In this document: one piece after another, positions 13,991 through 26,100 of the stretch | Layout of the letters: every line of letters starts with the position of its first letter | Position numbering within the stretch: position 1 is the stretch's first letter | NCBI RefSeq assembly: GCF_900496995.4 | Contig: NC_044030.1 | Span: 15,746,851 to 15,810,850 of the forward strand | Direction of reading: 5' to 3' | Length of the DNA: 64,000 nt | From: Aquila chrysaetos chrysaetos | Lineage: Eukaryota > Chordata > Aves > Accipitriformes > Accipitridae | Notes under the pieces: model-generated | The model's input: only the letters and a program-made list of their open reading frames with translations | Databases searched by the model: none | Told to the model about the DNA's origin: nothing | Translations under genes and position numbers: made by a program

Positions 13991-16900
13991 ATCCCCCAAT
14001 TTTGTAAGCAGTTTGTAAAAACTGTTAAGTGTTAAAGGTAAGATTTAGTAGCGAAGTTAATACCATCACCACCTTATCAAGAATATCTTGCAAATCCTTC
14101 CCTTTAAGAGATACTCGTATTGTAAAACATTTTCCCTAGTAGATTTTTGTATTGTCAGTGTGTTTATACTGAAAATCTCTTATTTTTCTTTTTCAGATTA
14201 GATGGGAGCTGTGGGAAATGTTTTCTGATCAACACTTTTGCTTGGTAGAGTGATATTTTAATTACCACATCAGTACTTTTTTTTTCTGCCACCATGCCTC
14301 ACTTTTTTCCCCTCTAAATCAGTGACAAAATTATATCCATCTCTAATGGTCCATTCGGAAACCCTAGAGAAAGTCCACTGTTCAACAAGAGATGATCTTT
14401 GGAGGTTTCTTTCTCACCAGCATTCATTCAGGTATCAGCCTATTTATGAAACCTTCATCTAAATTCCTGATGTTTTTGAGTCTCAGTTGCCCATTAAAAG
14501 GTCCACCCCAGGAATGTGGGAATGTGGGAATGCAAAAGCATATGGCTTCACAGAGATGACTCATTTCAAACAGCTTTTAATTCACCCAAACCCTTGAACA
14601 TCAGCCAATGTGCGCAGTGAATTAATACTCTTTGGCAGGCAACCAGGCTACAAAGCGGTCCTTTTTTGCCACTGAGGGCTGCTTATTTTCTAGTACAGTA
14701 AGAGTTTCCCCTTAAGCTGAAGGACCTGTCATGACACAAAAATAAAATTTTAAAAAAGCAAATAAGTGCAAATTCATCCACTATAATAAAATCAGATTGA
14801 TTTTGTTTCTGCATTGTACCTTTATTGCTAAAATGTATGCCAAAAATTATGGAGTCTCTGTGAACAATCATTCCTACTCCTGTTAGTATTCGTTTACCTG
14901 CTGTATGAGAAATGAAGAGCTCGGAAATCCGATTCTTGTTTGAACCAGCAGATTCTTAACCTCACCTGAAATGCCTAATTATAGTGCATTTACAGAGCTG
15001 GTTTGGGGTAAGAAGGAGATGGAGAGGGGAACTGGGCCTTATTGAGACACACACAAATATAGCAGGGAAAAAAATGCTTTCACTGTGTCTGCTTACCTCT
15101 TTGGCCTTATGGTAAATGACCATAACAGCTTGAAGGAGAAGAGAAGCAGCAGCTTATTTTTAGATACAGTCTTGAAAACTGTTTTTACTTAATTAAGGGC
15201 ACCCTTTCAGGGTGAGTATAAAGAAGAAAGGAAAAAAGAAAAAGAGGAAGTTGAAAGAGTGACATATTTGATTACAAATCTACATGTGTAGATTCTAATT
15301 TCAGTTTGCAGCTAAAAAAAAAAAAAAGGTACCTATCTTTTATTTGGCTTTTTCTGACTAGTGCAATTAAAAGTGAATCATATTACCCTCAAAAGTTCTA
15401 TTGTGATGATAAAAGCACCTTGAATTGAAAGAATCTTTGCTCAATTTTGAACTGACCTGTTCATAACATTTCCAAACCTGTTAAAAAAGAAGGGCAGAGT
15501 GTGGAAGAAAGCTTGTATGGCTTTGTATAGCTTATAAAGTTTTTTTCCATTACCCTTTTCAGGAACATTCTCCTTTTCTATTGAAAAACAGTTGGGATGA
15601 AAAAAGTCAATGCACTGGTGCTCATAGGTGCTATACAGCTTACTCATATGAAGTTCACACTAGTCAGTATTTTATGTTACTTAGTTCAACAGTTAACAGC
15701 CTCTTCTGAGCTTTCCCATTTTTACTTGATTTTTTCTGCAGCTATATGAGTGCGAAGTACTTAATATTCAAATTCTTTTACATGCAATAGAAGTCATGAA
15801 GTTAGGCACTACTTATGCTGCACAGTAAACACTCAAATACTTCCTTACCAGTTCACAATAAACAAACGAAAGGGCTTGACAGAAGTGCTTTCTAGCATCC
15901 TGAGACCAAATGTTTATATGCATTTGTACTAAGGGAGTACAATCTAATGGCAATAGATTGTTCCAGAGCTAACAAGTGTGGTGGCTTTCAGAACGGCTTT
16001 GGAAATTAACAAAATAAGAAGGCTCTTGGGACTTTCTGACTGACAGTCTTGAACTGACTCATCTGTACTTATACCAGGTAAGCTGGGACAGTGCAACCTA
16101 CTGTCACCCAGGTACAGATATCTTGATTGTTTAGCTTCCTATGGGCCTCTGGGCTAACTGAGCAGCCCCAAAATCACACAACCTCACATATCTTTGGAGT
16201 TTTGAAACAAGACAGTTAACAGCACAAAGTGACACTACAAAAGACTCAGTTACTACCTGAGACATCACAACACCTTCACAGTTAGAGAAGAGCTCGTGGA
16301 AAAACTGAAGGTTTGGAACAGTTCTCAAGTTTGCAGGACAAGTAGCATGTCCTCTACCTTCAGTGTTTTTGTGGCTAGTCAAACATTTCCCTTGGACTCA
16401 TACCATCAAGCTTCTATCATGAACATTTACAAAGAGGCTTGAGACATTTCTAGTGTCATAAACCAGCTGCTGTTCATTCATCATAATCTCTGCATGCCAG
16501 AAGCTCTGATAACAAAACCTGAATTTCAGCTGTTACTGTTAAAGTTGTCCTGTTTAAGATTATGTCATCATCCACATTTACAGAAACAAATTGGGATAAT
16601 TATATTCTTTCTGTGTGCCATGGAATTGTCATTTGCAGCTTTCTAATACATCCTTTGGTGTCCATGACAAAATTTTCCTTTATTTGTTCATAATGCTAAT
16701 GTTCATTTGTTAATGCTCTGCTCAAAATTTTAGTTGTGATTCTTCCTACTCTTCCTGCAAGAGGTCGAACTAGAACAGCTCAAGCAAATTGATCCATAGC
16801 TTTACAGAATTTCAGAACCAAACACCAACTCACCTTTTGCAGCAGAGGCTTTAATTTTTTAATATTTTTTTTAATGTAGAGGCCACTTATGGGCCTAGTC

Positions 16901-19900
16901 TTTCTAAGGTGTCCCTAGGAGCTCTCTTCCTTGGAAGAGCAGAGAATTCAGTGACACCAAGTACAAAGTAGCTATATGGGAAAAGGACTGCACATATATT
17001 GTGTTCTCATTTCACAGGAACCTCTGTTATTTCTGCATTTCTCAGACCTGATTTTTTAACTGTTGCCTTTTCCCTTGCAAGCATGCATCTGCTGTGTGTC
17101 GTTACTCATCATTGATAAACACATACTCGCTCCTGAATGACCGAGGACCACTGAGACAGAAGCATACTACTTCTACTATACATGTATTGTAAGTACATTA
17201 TTCAAGTATCATAACTATTCAAAGTGCTGATAAATCATAAAGACAATGAATTATCTTGCCACAGTTCTGCACTAAACATATTTTGGCAAGAAAACACATT
17301 TCAGAACAAAATACAAAAAAAAATCCATACTTAGAGGATGGGACATTTCAAATACATAAAACACATAATCCAGAATTTGAGGAACTATGAGCTGCTTTGA
17401 AAATGTTATACTTTAGTGCCTGGTACCCTTGCACTCCTAGAAAGTTACAAGAGGCAAGAAGTATTGTAAATCAGACACAGGATTTACTGAGGTAAACACA
17501 AGTCAAATCTGGCAGTAGGAAGGAATGCTCCATGATACTCAGATTAAGCTTCTGACTTCTTATTTTTGCAAATAATATTCTTTAGTTCCTGCTTCAAGAA
17601 CACTGCTAAGCATTTCAGCAGGAAACAGTTCATTCCTATAGCATGCAACAGGGATTTGATTTTGATACAACTGTTCTCAAGCTCATTCCCTTTGTGAGAC
17701 AGAATTTTTCCTTAAGTTTGGCTAGTAAAGTGTATCAAAACACTGTTTTTTTCATTATATGTGAACCTCCATGGCTTACAGCAGCCAAAGTGAAGAATAA
17801 TTCTCTTAAATCCTTAGGAATGTTCCTTTCCAAAAGATGTCCTTCTTCCATATATTCTGGTAGGAAACCACACTTCCCAAAGGTAAGCCTTCAGAGCTTC
17901 ATGCTAAGGTCATTCAAAGATCAGAAATTACATACAGTTTCCTTCATTTCGAGTTTTTTGTATAGTTGCTACAAGACCAATATGTCCACTTACTATTTGT
18001 GTTGCAGCAGCATCTGGATAACCCAGAAATTCTCATTAACAAGTTATGAACCTTTGGGGACCAAGAGGTCATATCCTTATTCAGCGGGAGATTTAAAAAA
18101 AAAAAATCTATCTCTACAGTGATAGAGAATAAAGAAACGTAGAGGGGATGACTTGGTTTTTGCTATTTTTGACAATGGCTTTACACTGTATTCAGTCATC
18201 ATAAACCCCAGGAAAGGGCAGCACATACACTTAGCCTTACAGCTCTGATAGTTCCTCTGTAAGTCATTCATTTTCTGAACTGCTGGTGCTAAGACACAGC
18301 TTAGAAGGTATTTGATATTGCCATGGCCATGTCTCCAGAAAGGTCTCTGGCTAGGGACCTATGCCCCAGCTCCTCATGGCATGTGCAGCCCCGGACTCAC
18401 TCTCCCTTCATGTGTCTCCTCCCTCCTGTGGTGTGTTGGGCCTCTGTGGGATCCCTGATAGCACAGAGCCTCTTCCCAGTGTGTCATGTTACTCCCTGCT
18501 CTCCTACCTCATTGCAACTCTCCCTCAGCACTCACTCCCATCACCACTGCCCCAGTGCAGCCCCCTGTTACCCCAGCCACAAGGAACAGCTCCCACTCAT
18601 CCCAGGGTCATCTCAGGCTTCCCCCTTTCACCTTTTCTCATGGGTCTGCCCATCAGGGAATTACGGTAATTAATCAAAAAAACCCACGAGCCTGTTGGCT
18701 CACACACCACATAATATATATAATCTTAGATAACACAAGATAAATTTCCAGCTGGAAAGTTTTTACTTTTTTTGGTAAAAAAGTTGCAGTTTTCCTGCAA
18801 TGCAAAGAACAGTAAAATTTTCCTCGGGTGATCTTTAGCTACAAAATGAGTGAACTTCAGCAGCACACTGAACAGTCAAGTTTTTTTCCCTCCTGATTTG
18901 TCCACTCTTAGTTGTAGCATTTTAACACACTCTGTTACACACACTGATCTGAGAATTAAATGAGTATGTTGTTTGCGCATATGAGTCGATGCGTATAGTG
19001 CAGCAGATGCATTACGTGTTGATATGCTCCATGTAAAAGTGTAAACTCTGGTCCATCTGAGTTGCATGGAAAGCGGCTTCCTTTTCTTTTTTTATAAATA
19101 ATTTGATCCCAGGTTTATGAAAATGTGAGTGGAAACAAGCCACTGTTGTACCAGAAAGAAGAAAAACATATCCTTATCCACAGTCAGATGAGTGAGGAAA
19201 CGGGTTTTCTGGAAAACAACATATGAAAACCAACTGAAGGTTAAAAAAGGAAAATAAAAAGGCATAAAATAATCAAAAAACTGTATTGAAAAGGGCAAAA
19301 AATTGAGCTTAGAGAGAAAGCAGAAAAATGTGAGGGCAGAAACACTCTGGATAAAACTAAAAAAAAAAGAAAAATGTTCCTTATAAGAGACTTAGAAATT
19401 AAGGAGTCAAATCAGCCCTCACCTTATGTCATTTCATCATCTGGAGAACACAGAACTAATCAGGTACCAGAAAAACAGGCACAGCTGCAGGTTGTGCCCC
19501 TTCCTAAACAAATGTCTCAAAAGTAGCACAGCAGTTGCTTTCTGACAACTTTTTGAAGTGGCTGAATGGCTTAATACATACTTATAAGTATAGTTTTTCA
19601 AAAGGAGAAGCTTAACTTACATTCCTGACACACTTAAAAACTGATGGGAAGACTCTTGAAGACTTTGGTGAGTTTGGAGTCAGCCTTTGGAAAGGAAAGG
19701 TGCTTGAAGATCAGTCGTGTCCAATAAAGCATGCAAAGTCCAGTGTTTTGTACAGGATTGTGTTTACACAAGGAGGGCACTGCAGCATGCATATGTAGGT
19801 GACAGTACTTGTTTTGATAGCTCTGTAAGTCTTTACTTCTCATCTGTCTTTGAAGCAAGCCTAGATGCAATAGCTAAAGGAACACCATTAGATCTTGCTG

Positions 19901-20373
19901 TAAAAGTTGTGAATTCTTTATTTGCTTTAAATTAAAACTTCTCTCCAAACCCTAGTACGAATGAAGCATATATGTCTGTGTCTGGATACAGAGCATATTA
20001 TCAACAGTTATGTGATATTTTAATCAGTGACTTTATCACGTTACACTGATAAATGGGATGTGTAAAATTATCTGAACAGTGTTCTTATAATTACAGTTTG
20101 CATCATCTGCTTTATTTGATCACTTAGGAGTATTTCACATAGTGGTAGTCTGTGGTTACGTGCCACTCGTTCACTGACAACAAGGAGCTTCACTTTACCA
20201 AAAACTGAGCAAACCAAGCTTGTCATCCTGATTAACAAGTCTTTTTTTTCTGACTATTTCTAATTAGCGGAAACTTTAACTCCACTTCATGGGCTTCAGT
20301 TGAGCAGTGGAGAGCGTGTCTTACTTCATTGTCATTGAAAATAAAAGAGATGCAGCCAGCTTGTTCTAAAGAA
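13991..20373. other. Gene-free interval with a C-rich patch
   Basis: No gene was recognised. A GGAATGT triplicate lies at about 14511-14533. The longest plus-strand frame (17643-18122, 159 codons) has no recognisable domain. A C-rich patch at about 18320-18665 is listed separately. The rest is unique AT-rich sequence. Confidence 0.55.
18320..18665. other. C-rich, CpG-poor patch of unknown origin
   Basis: This stretch has much higher C content than its flanks and is rich in CCC and CTCC runs on the plus strand. That base bias keeps several overlapping frames open at once (for example 18323-18673 and 18361-18669), which is what low stop density from composition gives and not evidence of coding. 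It contains few CpG dinucleotides, so it is not a typical CpG island. It could be an old repeat I do not recognise. Confidence 0.45.
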
Positions 20374-20469
20374 GAGTCTGTAGTGGTTTTGGCTGGGATA
20401 GAGTTAGTTTTCTTCATAATAGCTAGTATGGGGCTATGTTTTGGATTTATGCTGGAAACTGTTGACAGT

Positions 20470-21056
20470 TGTCCTGGTTTCAGCTGGGATAGAGTTAATT
20501 GTCTTCCTAGTAGCTGGTATAGTGCTGTGGTTTTGAGTTAGGTATGAGAAGAATGTTGATAACATTGATATTTTCAGTTGTTGCCAGGTAGTGTTTAGAC
20601 TAAGTGAAGGATTTTTCAGTTTCTCATGCCCAGCCAGCAAGAAGACTGGAGGGGGCACAAGAAGTTGGGAGGGGACACAGCCAGGACAGCTGACCCAAAG
20701 TGGCCAAAGGGGTATTCCATACCGTGTGATGTCATGCCCAGTATATAAACTGGGGGGGAGTGGGGGCAAGGGGATTGCCACTTGGGGATTAACTGGGCAT
20801 TGATCGGTGGGTGGTGATCAATTGCATTGTGCACCATTTGTATATTCCAATCCTTTTATTATCATTATTGTCATTTTATTATTGTTACTATTATAATTAT
20901 TAATTTCTCCCTTTCTTTCCTATTAAACTGCTCTTACCTCAACCCACAAGTTTTACTTCTTTTCCACAATCCTCTCCCCCATGCCACTGCGGCAGGGGGA
21001 GAGTGAGTGAACGGCTGTGTTGGTGCTTAGTTGCTGACTGGGTTTAAACCATGACA
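20470..21056 (+). mobile_element. Solo ERV LTR (inner), nested in the outer LTR
   Basis: This LTR starts TGTCCTGG at 20470 and ends in TGACA at 21056 (587 bp). It is flanked by ACAGT (20465-20469) and ACAAT (21057-21061), a 5-bp target-site duplication with one later substitution. Removing the insert and one duplication copy restores a continuous outer LTR. It has a strong TATA box (TATATAAA, 20742-20749) and ATTAAA at 20922-20927. It belongs to the same subfamily as the LTRs at 31141 and 33396. It is a solo LTR left by recombination and is younger than its host LTR. Confidence 0.9.
20742..20749 (+). promoter_or_regulatory. TATA box of the inner LTR
   Basis: TATATAAA lies about 170 bp upstream of the ATTAAA signal of the same LTR, the usual U3-R arrangement. 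Whether it still drives transcription is unknown. Confidence 0.6.
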
Positions 21057-21639
21057 ACAATACAGAGATGTATTCATTACTGCTGAGCAGTGCTTACACA
21101 GAGTCGAGGCCTTTTCTGCTTCTCAGCCCACCCCACCAGCGAGTAGGTAGGCTGGGGGGACACAAGAAGTTGGGAGGGGACACAGCCAGGACAGCTGACC
21201 CCAACTGACCAAAGGGATCGTCCAGACCATACAACATCATGCTCAGCATATAATGCTGGGGGAAGAAGGGAATGGGGGGGGATGTTCTTCCCAAGTCACC
21301 ATTACACATGATGGAGCCCTGCTTTCCTGGAGATGGCTGAACACCTGCCTGCCGATGGGAAGTGGGAATGAATTCCTTGGTTTGCTTTGCTTGTGTGCGT
21401 GGCTTTTGCTTTCCCTATTAAACTGTCTTTATCTCAACCCGTGAGTTTTCTCACTTTTACCCTTCTGATTGTATCCCCCATCCCACCAGGGGGAGTGAGT
21501 GAGCAGCTGTGTGGAGCTTAGCTGCTGGCAGACATTAAAACCAGGACAGAGTCACAAACTGTGGTTTTACATGAAGAATAGTTAATTAACTCTTTTAATA
21601 TATGAATTAGGGTGATACCTTATAAAAATGTCCTTAATA

Positions 21640-23110
21640 TTTTAATAATTTGTCCTCAGAAAAAATAATTCAAATTCAGGACAGAGTTAAAAAATAAAGC
21701 AGCCTTATGGATAGGCACTGTATCTTGAGTCAATAATGTAAAAGACAAAAGCATTCAGGAGACCTGGCAGATTATAAAGGATGCTATAAGAAAGCACAAG
21801 AAGAAAGTCTCTCTCAAAGTAGTGAAAAAGACAAGAAATGGCAAGACACTTTAAAGGACATTTAATGCCGAAAATCAAAACATAACAAAAAAGCTAGCAG
21901 GGGAAGGCAAAAGAATAGTGTAGCCTTGTACGAATATAAAGCAAATGGATGGAGGCAGAACGTGAGTTACAACTGACCAAAGAAATTAAGCATAAGAAAA
22001 AAATATTATTCCACATTTACAGAATCAGGAAAGAGTAAAAGGAAAGTATAGGCTCATTGGTTGTGGAGGACATCAAATAAGCACTGAAAGAGAAAAAACT
22101 GAAGTATTAAATGCCTTGTTTCTAGAGTTTTGAAAACACAACTAATTACACAATTGATTTTAACACAGAGATAGGAGCACAAGCAAGGATTGTTGAGCAA
22201 AGTCCAATTAAGTTAAAAACAAGTCAATTAATTATCTTAGTATAAGAATATCCAAATTTATTGACAACAGTGGAGTTAATTGAGAACAAACTAACAGAAA
22301 TATATGGAAAAGAGGCAGCTGTTAAATCACAGTCATTGTGGACTGGCTTCATGTTGGTCAGGCCTATGAATAAGGTCAAACTCTTATTCCATCAGGGAGA
22401 ACTGAGAAACTGGAGATAGTTTTGTAACTAATTAAACCCTCTAAGCATGGTTATCAGTAGTTTGCTACCACATTGAAAGAATATACAAGTGGCATCCCAT
22501 GGGTCTTTCCTAGATATATTCTATCTTTTTGTTTATGATTTCAGTGATGTAACACTTTGAAACAATGTGTAATTTTGGGAAGCTTGATTAGTTTCAGAGC
22601 TGATGCAGAAAATATGCAAAAAAGTCTCATATGTCAAGCAGAAAGTACCAAATGAAAAAAGAAGATCCCAAATATGTAAATATGAAAGGGAAAACTGCTG
22701 GCAACAATAATGCTGTGGAAAAAAAAATCCTGGTTTATACTAGCATGCAAACTGATTTTAAGTTAATGATGTTGCTGCAAGAAGAGCAGCACTCAGTCAA
22801 GAAAGTATTGTCAGCAGTTTTATCTGAAAGGTATGGGAGATGATAACCATTCTGCCATACACAGCAGTGGCAAAGCACTGTATTAGGTGCTGTCTTAGGT
22901 TTGGCCCTCTGTTTAAAAAATAGAGAGAATCCAGGAAAGAAATGATGACAAGGGACTTGAACTGTGGGGAATTGTTAAAGAATCAGCTTTGTTTTGTCTG
23001 GAAAAGAGAAATATGATGTGGGAAATGGTGAAGTTGTTACAATTCCTGCCAGAATAAAGGGATGAGAAATTAGTCTTTCACCATTTGGAGTAGGTAGCTT
23101 AACAATCAGG
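21640..23110 (+). mobile_element. Long, decayed CR1-like LINE relic (ORF2 to near the 3' end)
   Basis: About 1.5 kb resembles CR1 ORF2 in order. At 21960-22130 there is an A-rich segment like the linker between endonuclease and reverse transcriptase. At 22486-22560 a degraded block matches the reverse-transcriptase region that reads S-G-[IV]-P-x-G-S in intact elements, followed by a frameshifted F-N-I-F-I-like block. At 22890-23060 there is a segment like the conserved region upstream of the CR1 3' end ('CCCTCTGTTT', 'AGAGAATCCAGG', 'TAGTCTGGAAAAGAG'-like words). Frameshifts and stops are everywhere, so it cannot encode a protein. The identification is from memory of consensus features. Confidence 0.6.
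22488..22560 (+). pseudogene. Degraded reverse-transcriptase motif of the CR1 relic
   Basis: The nucleotides from 22488 translate to S-G-I-P and then lose the expected Q-G-S. A frame change about 40 bases later restores an F-x-x-F-I-S-like stretch. This marks the RT catalytic region of a dead LINE ORF2. Too little remains for subfamily assignment. Confidence 0.45.
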
Positions 23111-26100
23111 TCAAACTACAATAACAGGTTAGGTGAAGAAAACAAAAACCAAACCAAAACAAAAAAAACCCTATCATCGTGCATCTGGCCAGAAGTCCAA
23201 TTAACCCAGTAGTCCAATATTGAGTATTCTGTGCAAAATTGTAAGGGCAGTTCCAGAATTACCCTGCTTCTTCTATAGACTCCCAAATTTTGGTAAAAAT
23301 CTGCAGATGGAAGAGGGAAAGAATATTCTTGTTTCAGGACTGCTTTAGCAATGTACATCTGTATTTGTAATGATTGAGATAAACAAACATAACCTGCCTT
23401 TTGCAAGGTAACCATGACCTCCAGACAGTGTACACTCCTTAAACTGAAACTGAAATACTAAAATTTCCTTGTTTTGTGTCTATTTTACCAACATACTTTA
23501 ACATTACCAACACACTTTAACATTACCCACTATGTAAAAATTTGCATTTTCGGTTTCTAGCAGACTTACTTTTGAGAAACACTTCAGTAACAACAGTTGT
23601 ATGACTTCATCGTGACCCTAATTGAGAAAAACATTGCACAGACTGCCCAACAAGTGGGACACATTTATGATAGTGGCAGCAATTCTAGAAGACAAACAAA
23701 CAACAAAACCAGAATAATTACCATTCTGACTACAAATACTTATATATGAAATTTTTCGATTATTAAACTCCTAATTCTATTCTATTTTCTCCCAAACTCC
23801 GCACCCCTCTCTGCAAAAGCAATAAATTTACCTATAATAAGGTAACACATAGAAGTAATCTCCTGATGCAGAATTTTTATTAATACAATAATTCTTTCTA
23901 AGGTCATTAAAACTGGTATTTCCTCTGTGCAATGAAGGAACAGCTTCTTATTTATGTAATACACTCATATAATTTTCTGCTTAGCCCAGCTAAGTAAAAG
24001 TGTTGCTCAAGAAAACTCCAAGCTGTTTGATCATTATGGAGCAAATTATACAGTGTCTCCCATCTGCATTTCTTACTGTAGACACTGTTTGCTTGAAAGC
24101 AGAGACTCTCCCATTTCTACATTATAACACAAGATGCATTAGAGTAGCAAGGGATGCCTGTTGGAAGAATAACAGTAGTAAAAAAGAAAGATAATCTGGG
24201 ATATCTCTATCTCCAAGAAACAATAGGAAATCCACTTACTGAGCACATCAATTAGAAGTTTCATAGATCCAGCAGACTGTAAATAAAATCTGCTAAAGTT
24301 GCTGGGCCTTTAGTAGACATGCTTTAGTGACTCATATAGATGAGCAAATATCAAAGGAAGCTCTGGATTAGCTAAATATGAGGCTTTTTTTTTAGTCAGA
24401 CATTTCTAAATTAATTACTTGAGAGATCTTTGTATAAAGTAAAATAATTTGGGGAAGGAAAGGAAAGAACTGGGTCATTTAGCTTGCAGAGGACAGGTTC
24501 TCAAGTGGAGGTACAGTATAGGGAGTGAGAGAGCAAGGCAAAGGTAAGAAAGAAGCCCCATCCCCAAACCTTTTTGTGGGATACCAGAATGAGACTACAG
24601 TTACCCCAGCCGTGTTCATCTGATGTCAGTGAAGAAAATCCCAGTGGTTCTGGGGAGTAGTGGCCTGGACTTGCATAAAATCCCTAGTTATGGTTAGATT
24701 TCAGACTAGTCTGAGAACTAAATTAGATAAGTCAAGAGTAAGACTCCTGGAAATTTCCTGCTTTTGCTCAGAAAAGATCAACAAAGAAAACAAGGCTGTC
24801 CACCAATAGTTTTGGCAAGATGAAGTGTCTTTAAACAACCAAAAAAGTGACTATCTGTAGCATATATTAGAATTAAAATGCCTTCATTCAGTTCTGTTGA
24901 AGTGGTAGCAAGTATAGGATTCATTGCTTTCCAATGGCATTTTCTTAATCGAACACCATAGACTCCACTCAGCAATATAGACCGTCTCTACAGGGCCAAA
25001 GGAATTGAAGACCTAATGATGTAGATTGGCAATGACTCAAGTTTTCAAAAACGTCTACGTTAATTAAACAATTAATTCTCATTGTCTTCTGAAATATATT
25101 TCACATAGCATCCTCTCTATTCTGGAAAACATGACCTGAGTGTATACGCTTGGCTGGATTTTGGTTCAGGAATTATTATGTCATCTCAAATGAAGGAACC
25201 AATAATGTCCTACCACATACACATCAGTATATTTTGGGTTTTCAACTTCCTTCAAAGACAGCTTTCTGTCAAGTCAATAATAATAATAAAAGACAAGTAA
25301 CAATCCAAGCTCATGAAAATATCTCTGTAGATTAGGATCTCATTTAGCTTTGATAAGAAATAGCATATAAAGTTTGCTTAAGTAGTGAGGCTTGCAGAGT
25401 TTCTGAGACTTATTATTAAAAAATAAACCGTAGGGTGAAAAAAGAATACACACAATGTTGGGAAGCTAGTTGTATTCCAACTTTGAGTTAATATTTCATT
25501 ATTAGGGCTTGATCCCCTTTCAACAGGGAAGAATATTAATGGAGCATATCATGTACATGATAAGAAGATTAATTTATTCAGTGAAAGATGGTAATGCTTA
25601 AGGGAAGAGTGGGAAACTGGGTTATGCTCAAGCTCTATAAAAGCACTTGAGAGGATTAAAAACTGAGCCCAGTTAGTGCAGTTAGAGAACCTGTAACAAA
25701 ACCCCTTAAGAATGTGGTAGTAATATACATGGGGGATTTTGAATTTAAGTCCAAATGCGATTTGTGTTGTCATGCTGCTATTTGTAGCAGAGTAGATCCT
25801 ACAGCACTGAACCAAGACCAGTGTCCACTGCTCTTTCCACTGGACAAAGATTTATTGCCTCCTCCAGGATATTGGCAATCTGGAATAATACCTGTTTTGT
25901 GGCTAGATAATTCAGACAGATCATGAGTCACCATCAATGCCATCAAGAAGTCCACCCTCCTGGGTCTCCTACAGGTCTTTCTGTCTTCTTCTTCCATCCT
26001 TGTTGTACTCAGCTTTCTCATATCCATACTTCCTGTACAATAAGACACCCCATTTTATAGAAATCCTTGCTACAATACAATTAATCCTTGCTGCTGTCCA

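Larger units (their letters stand above)
20379..21548 (+). mobile_element. Solo ERV LTR (outer), split by a nested LTR
   Basis: The element begins TGTAGTGG at 20379 and ends in GGACA at 21548. It is flanked by a perfect 5-bp target-site duplication, GAGTC (20374-20378 and 21549-21553). The 5' part runs to 20469 and the 3' part resumes at 21057 or 21062, so its own length is about 578 bp. It has a TATA-like element near 21248 and an ATTAAA poly(A) signal at 21417-21422, giving plus orientation. I recognise the sequence as a neoavian LTR family. The 5-bp duplication suits ERVL-type elements, but the class is inferred. No gag, pol or env sequence accompanies it. Confidence 0.88.

Noticed and set aside
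17643..18122. 159-codon plus-strand open frame
   Set aside because: There is no recognisable domain and the residue composition resembles translated AT-rich DNA.
19717..19935. 72-codon frame with a plausible-looking C-terminal helix
   Set aside because: It is too short, with no family recognised and no splice-site context on either side.
24440..24510. Possible young CR1 3' fragment (a GAACTGGGT-ATTTAGC-like word)
   Set aside because: Similarity covers only about 35 bp and does not continue into the next expected CR1 block.
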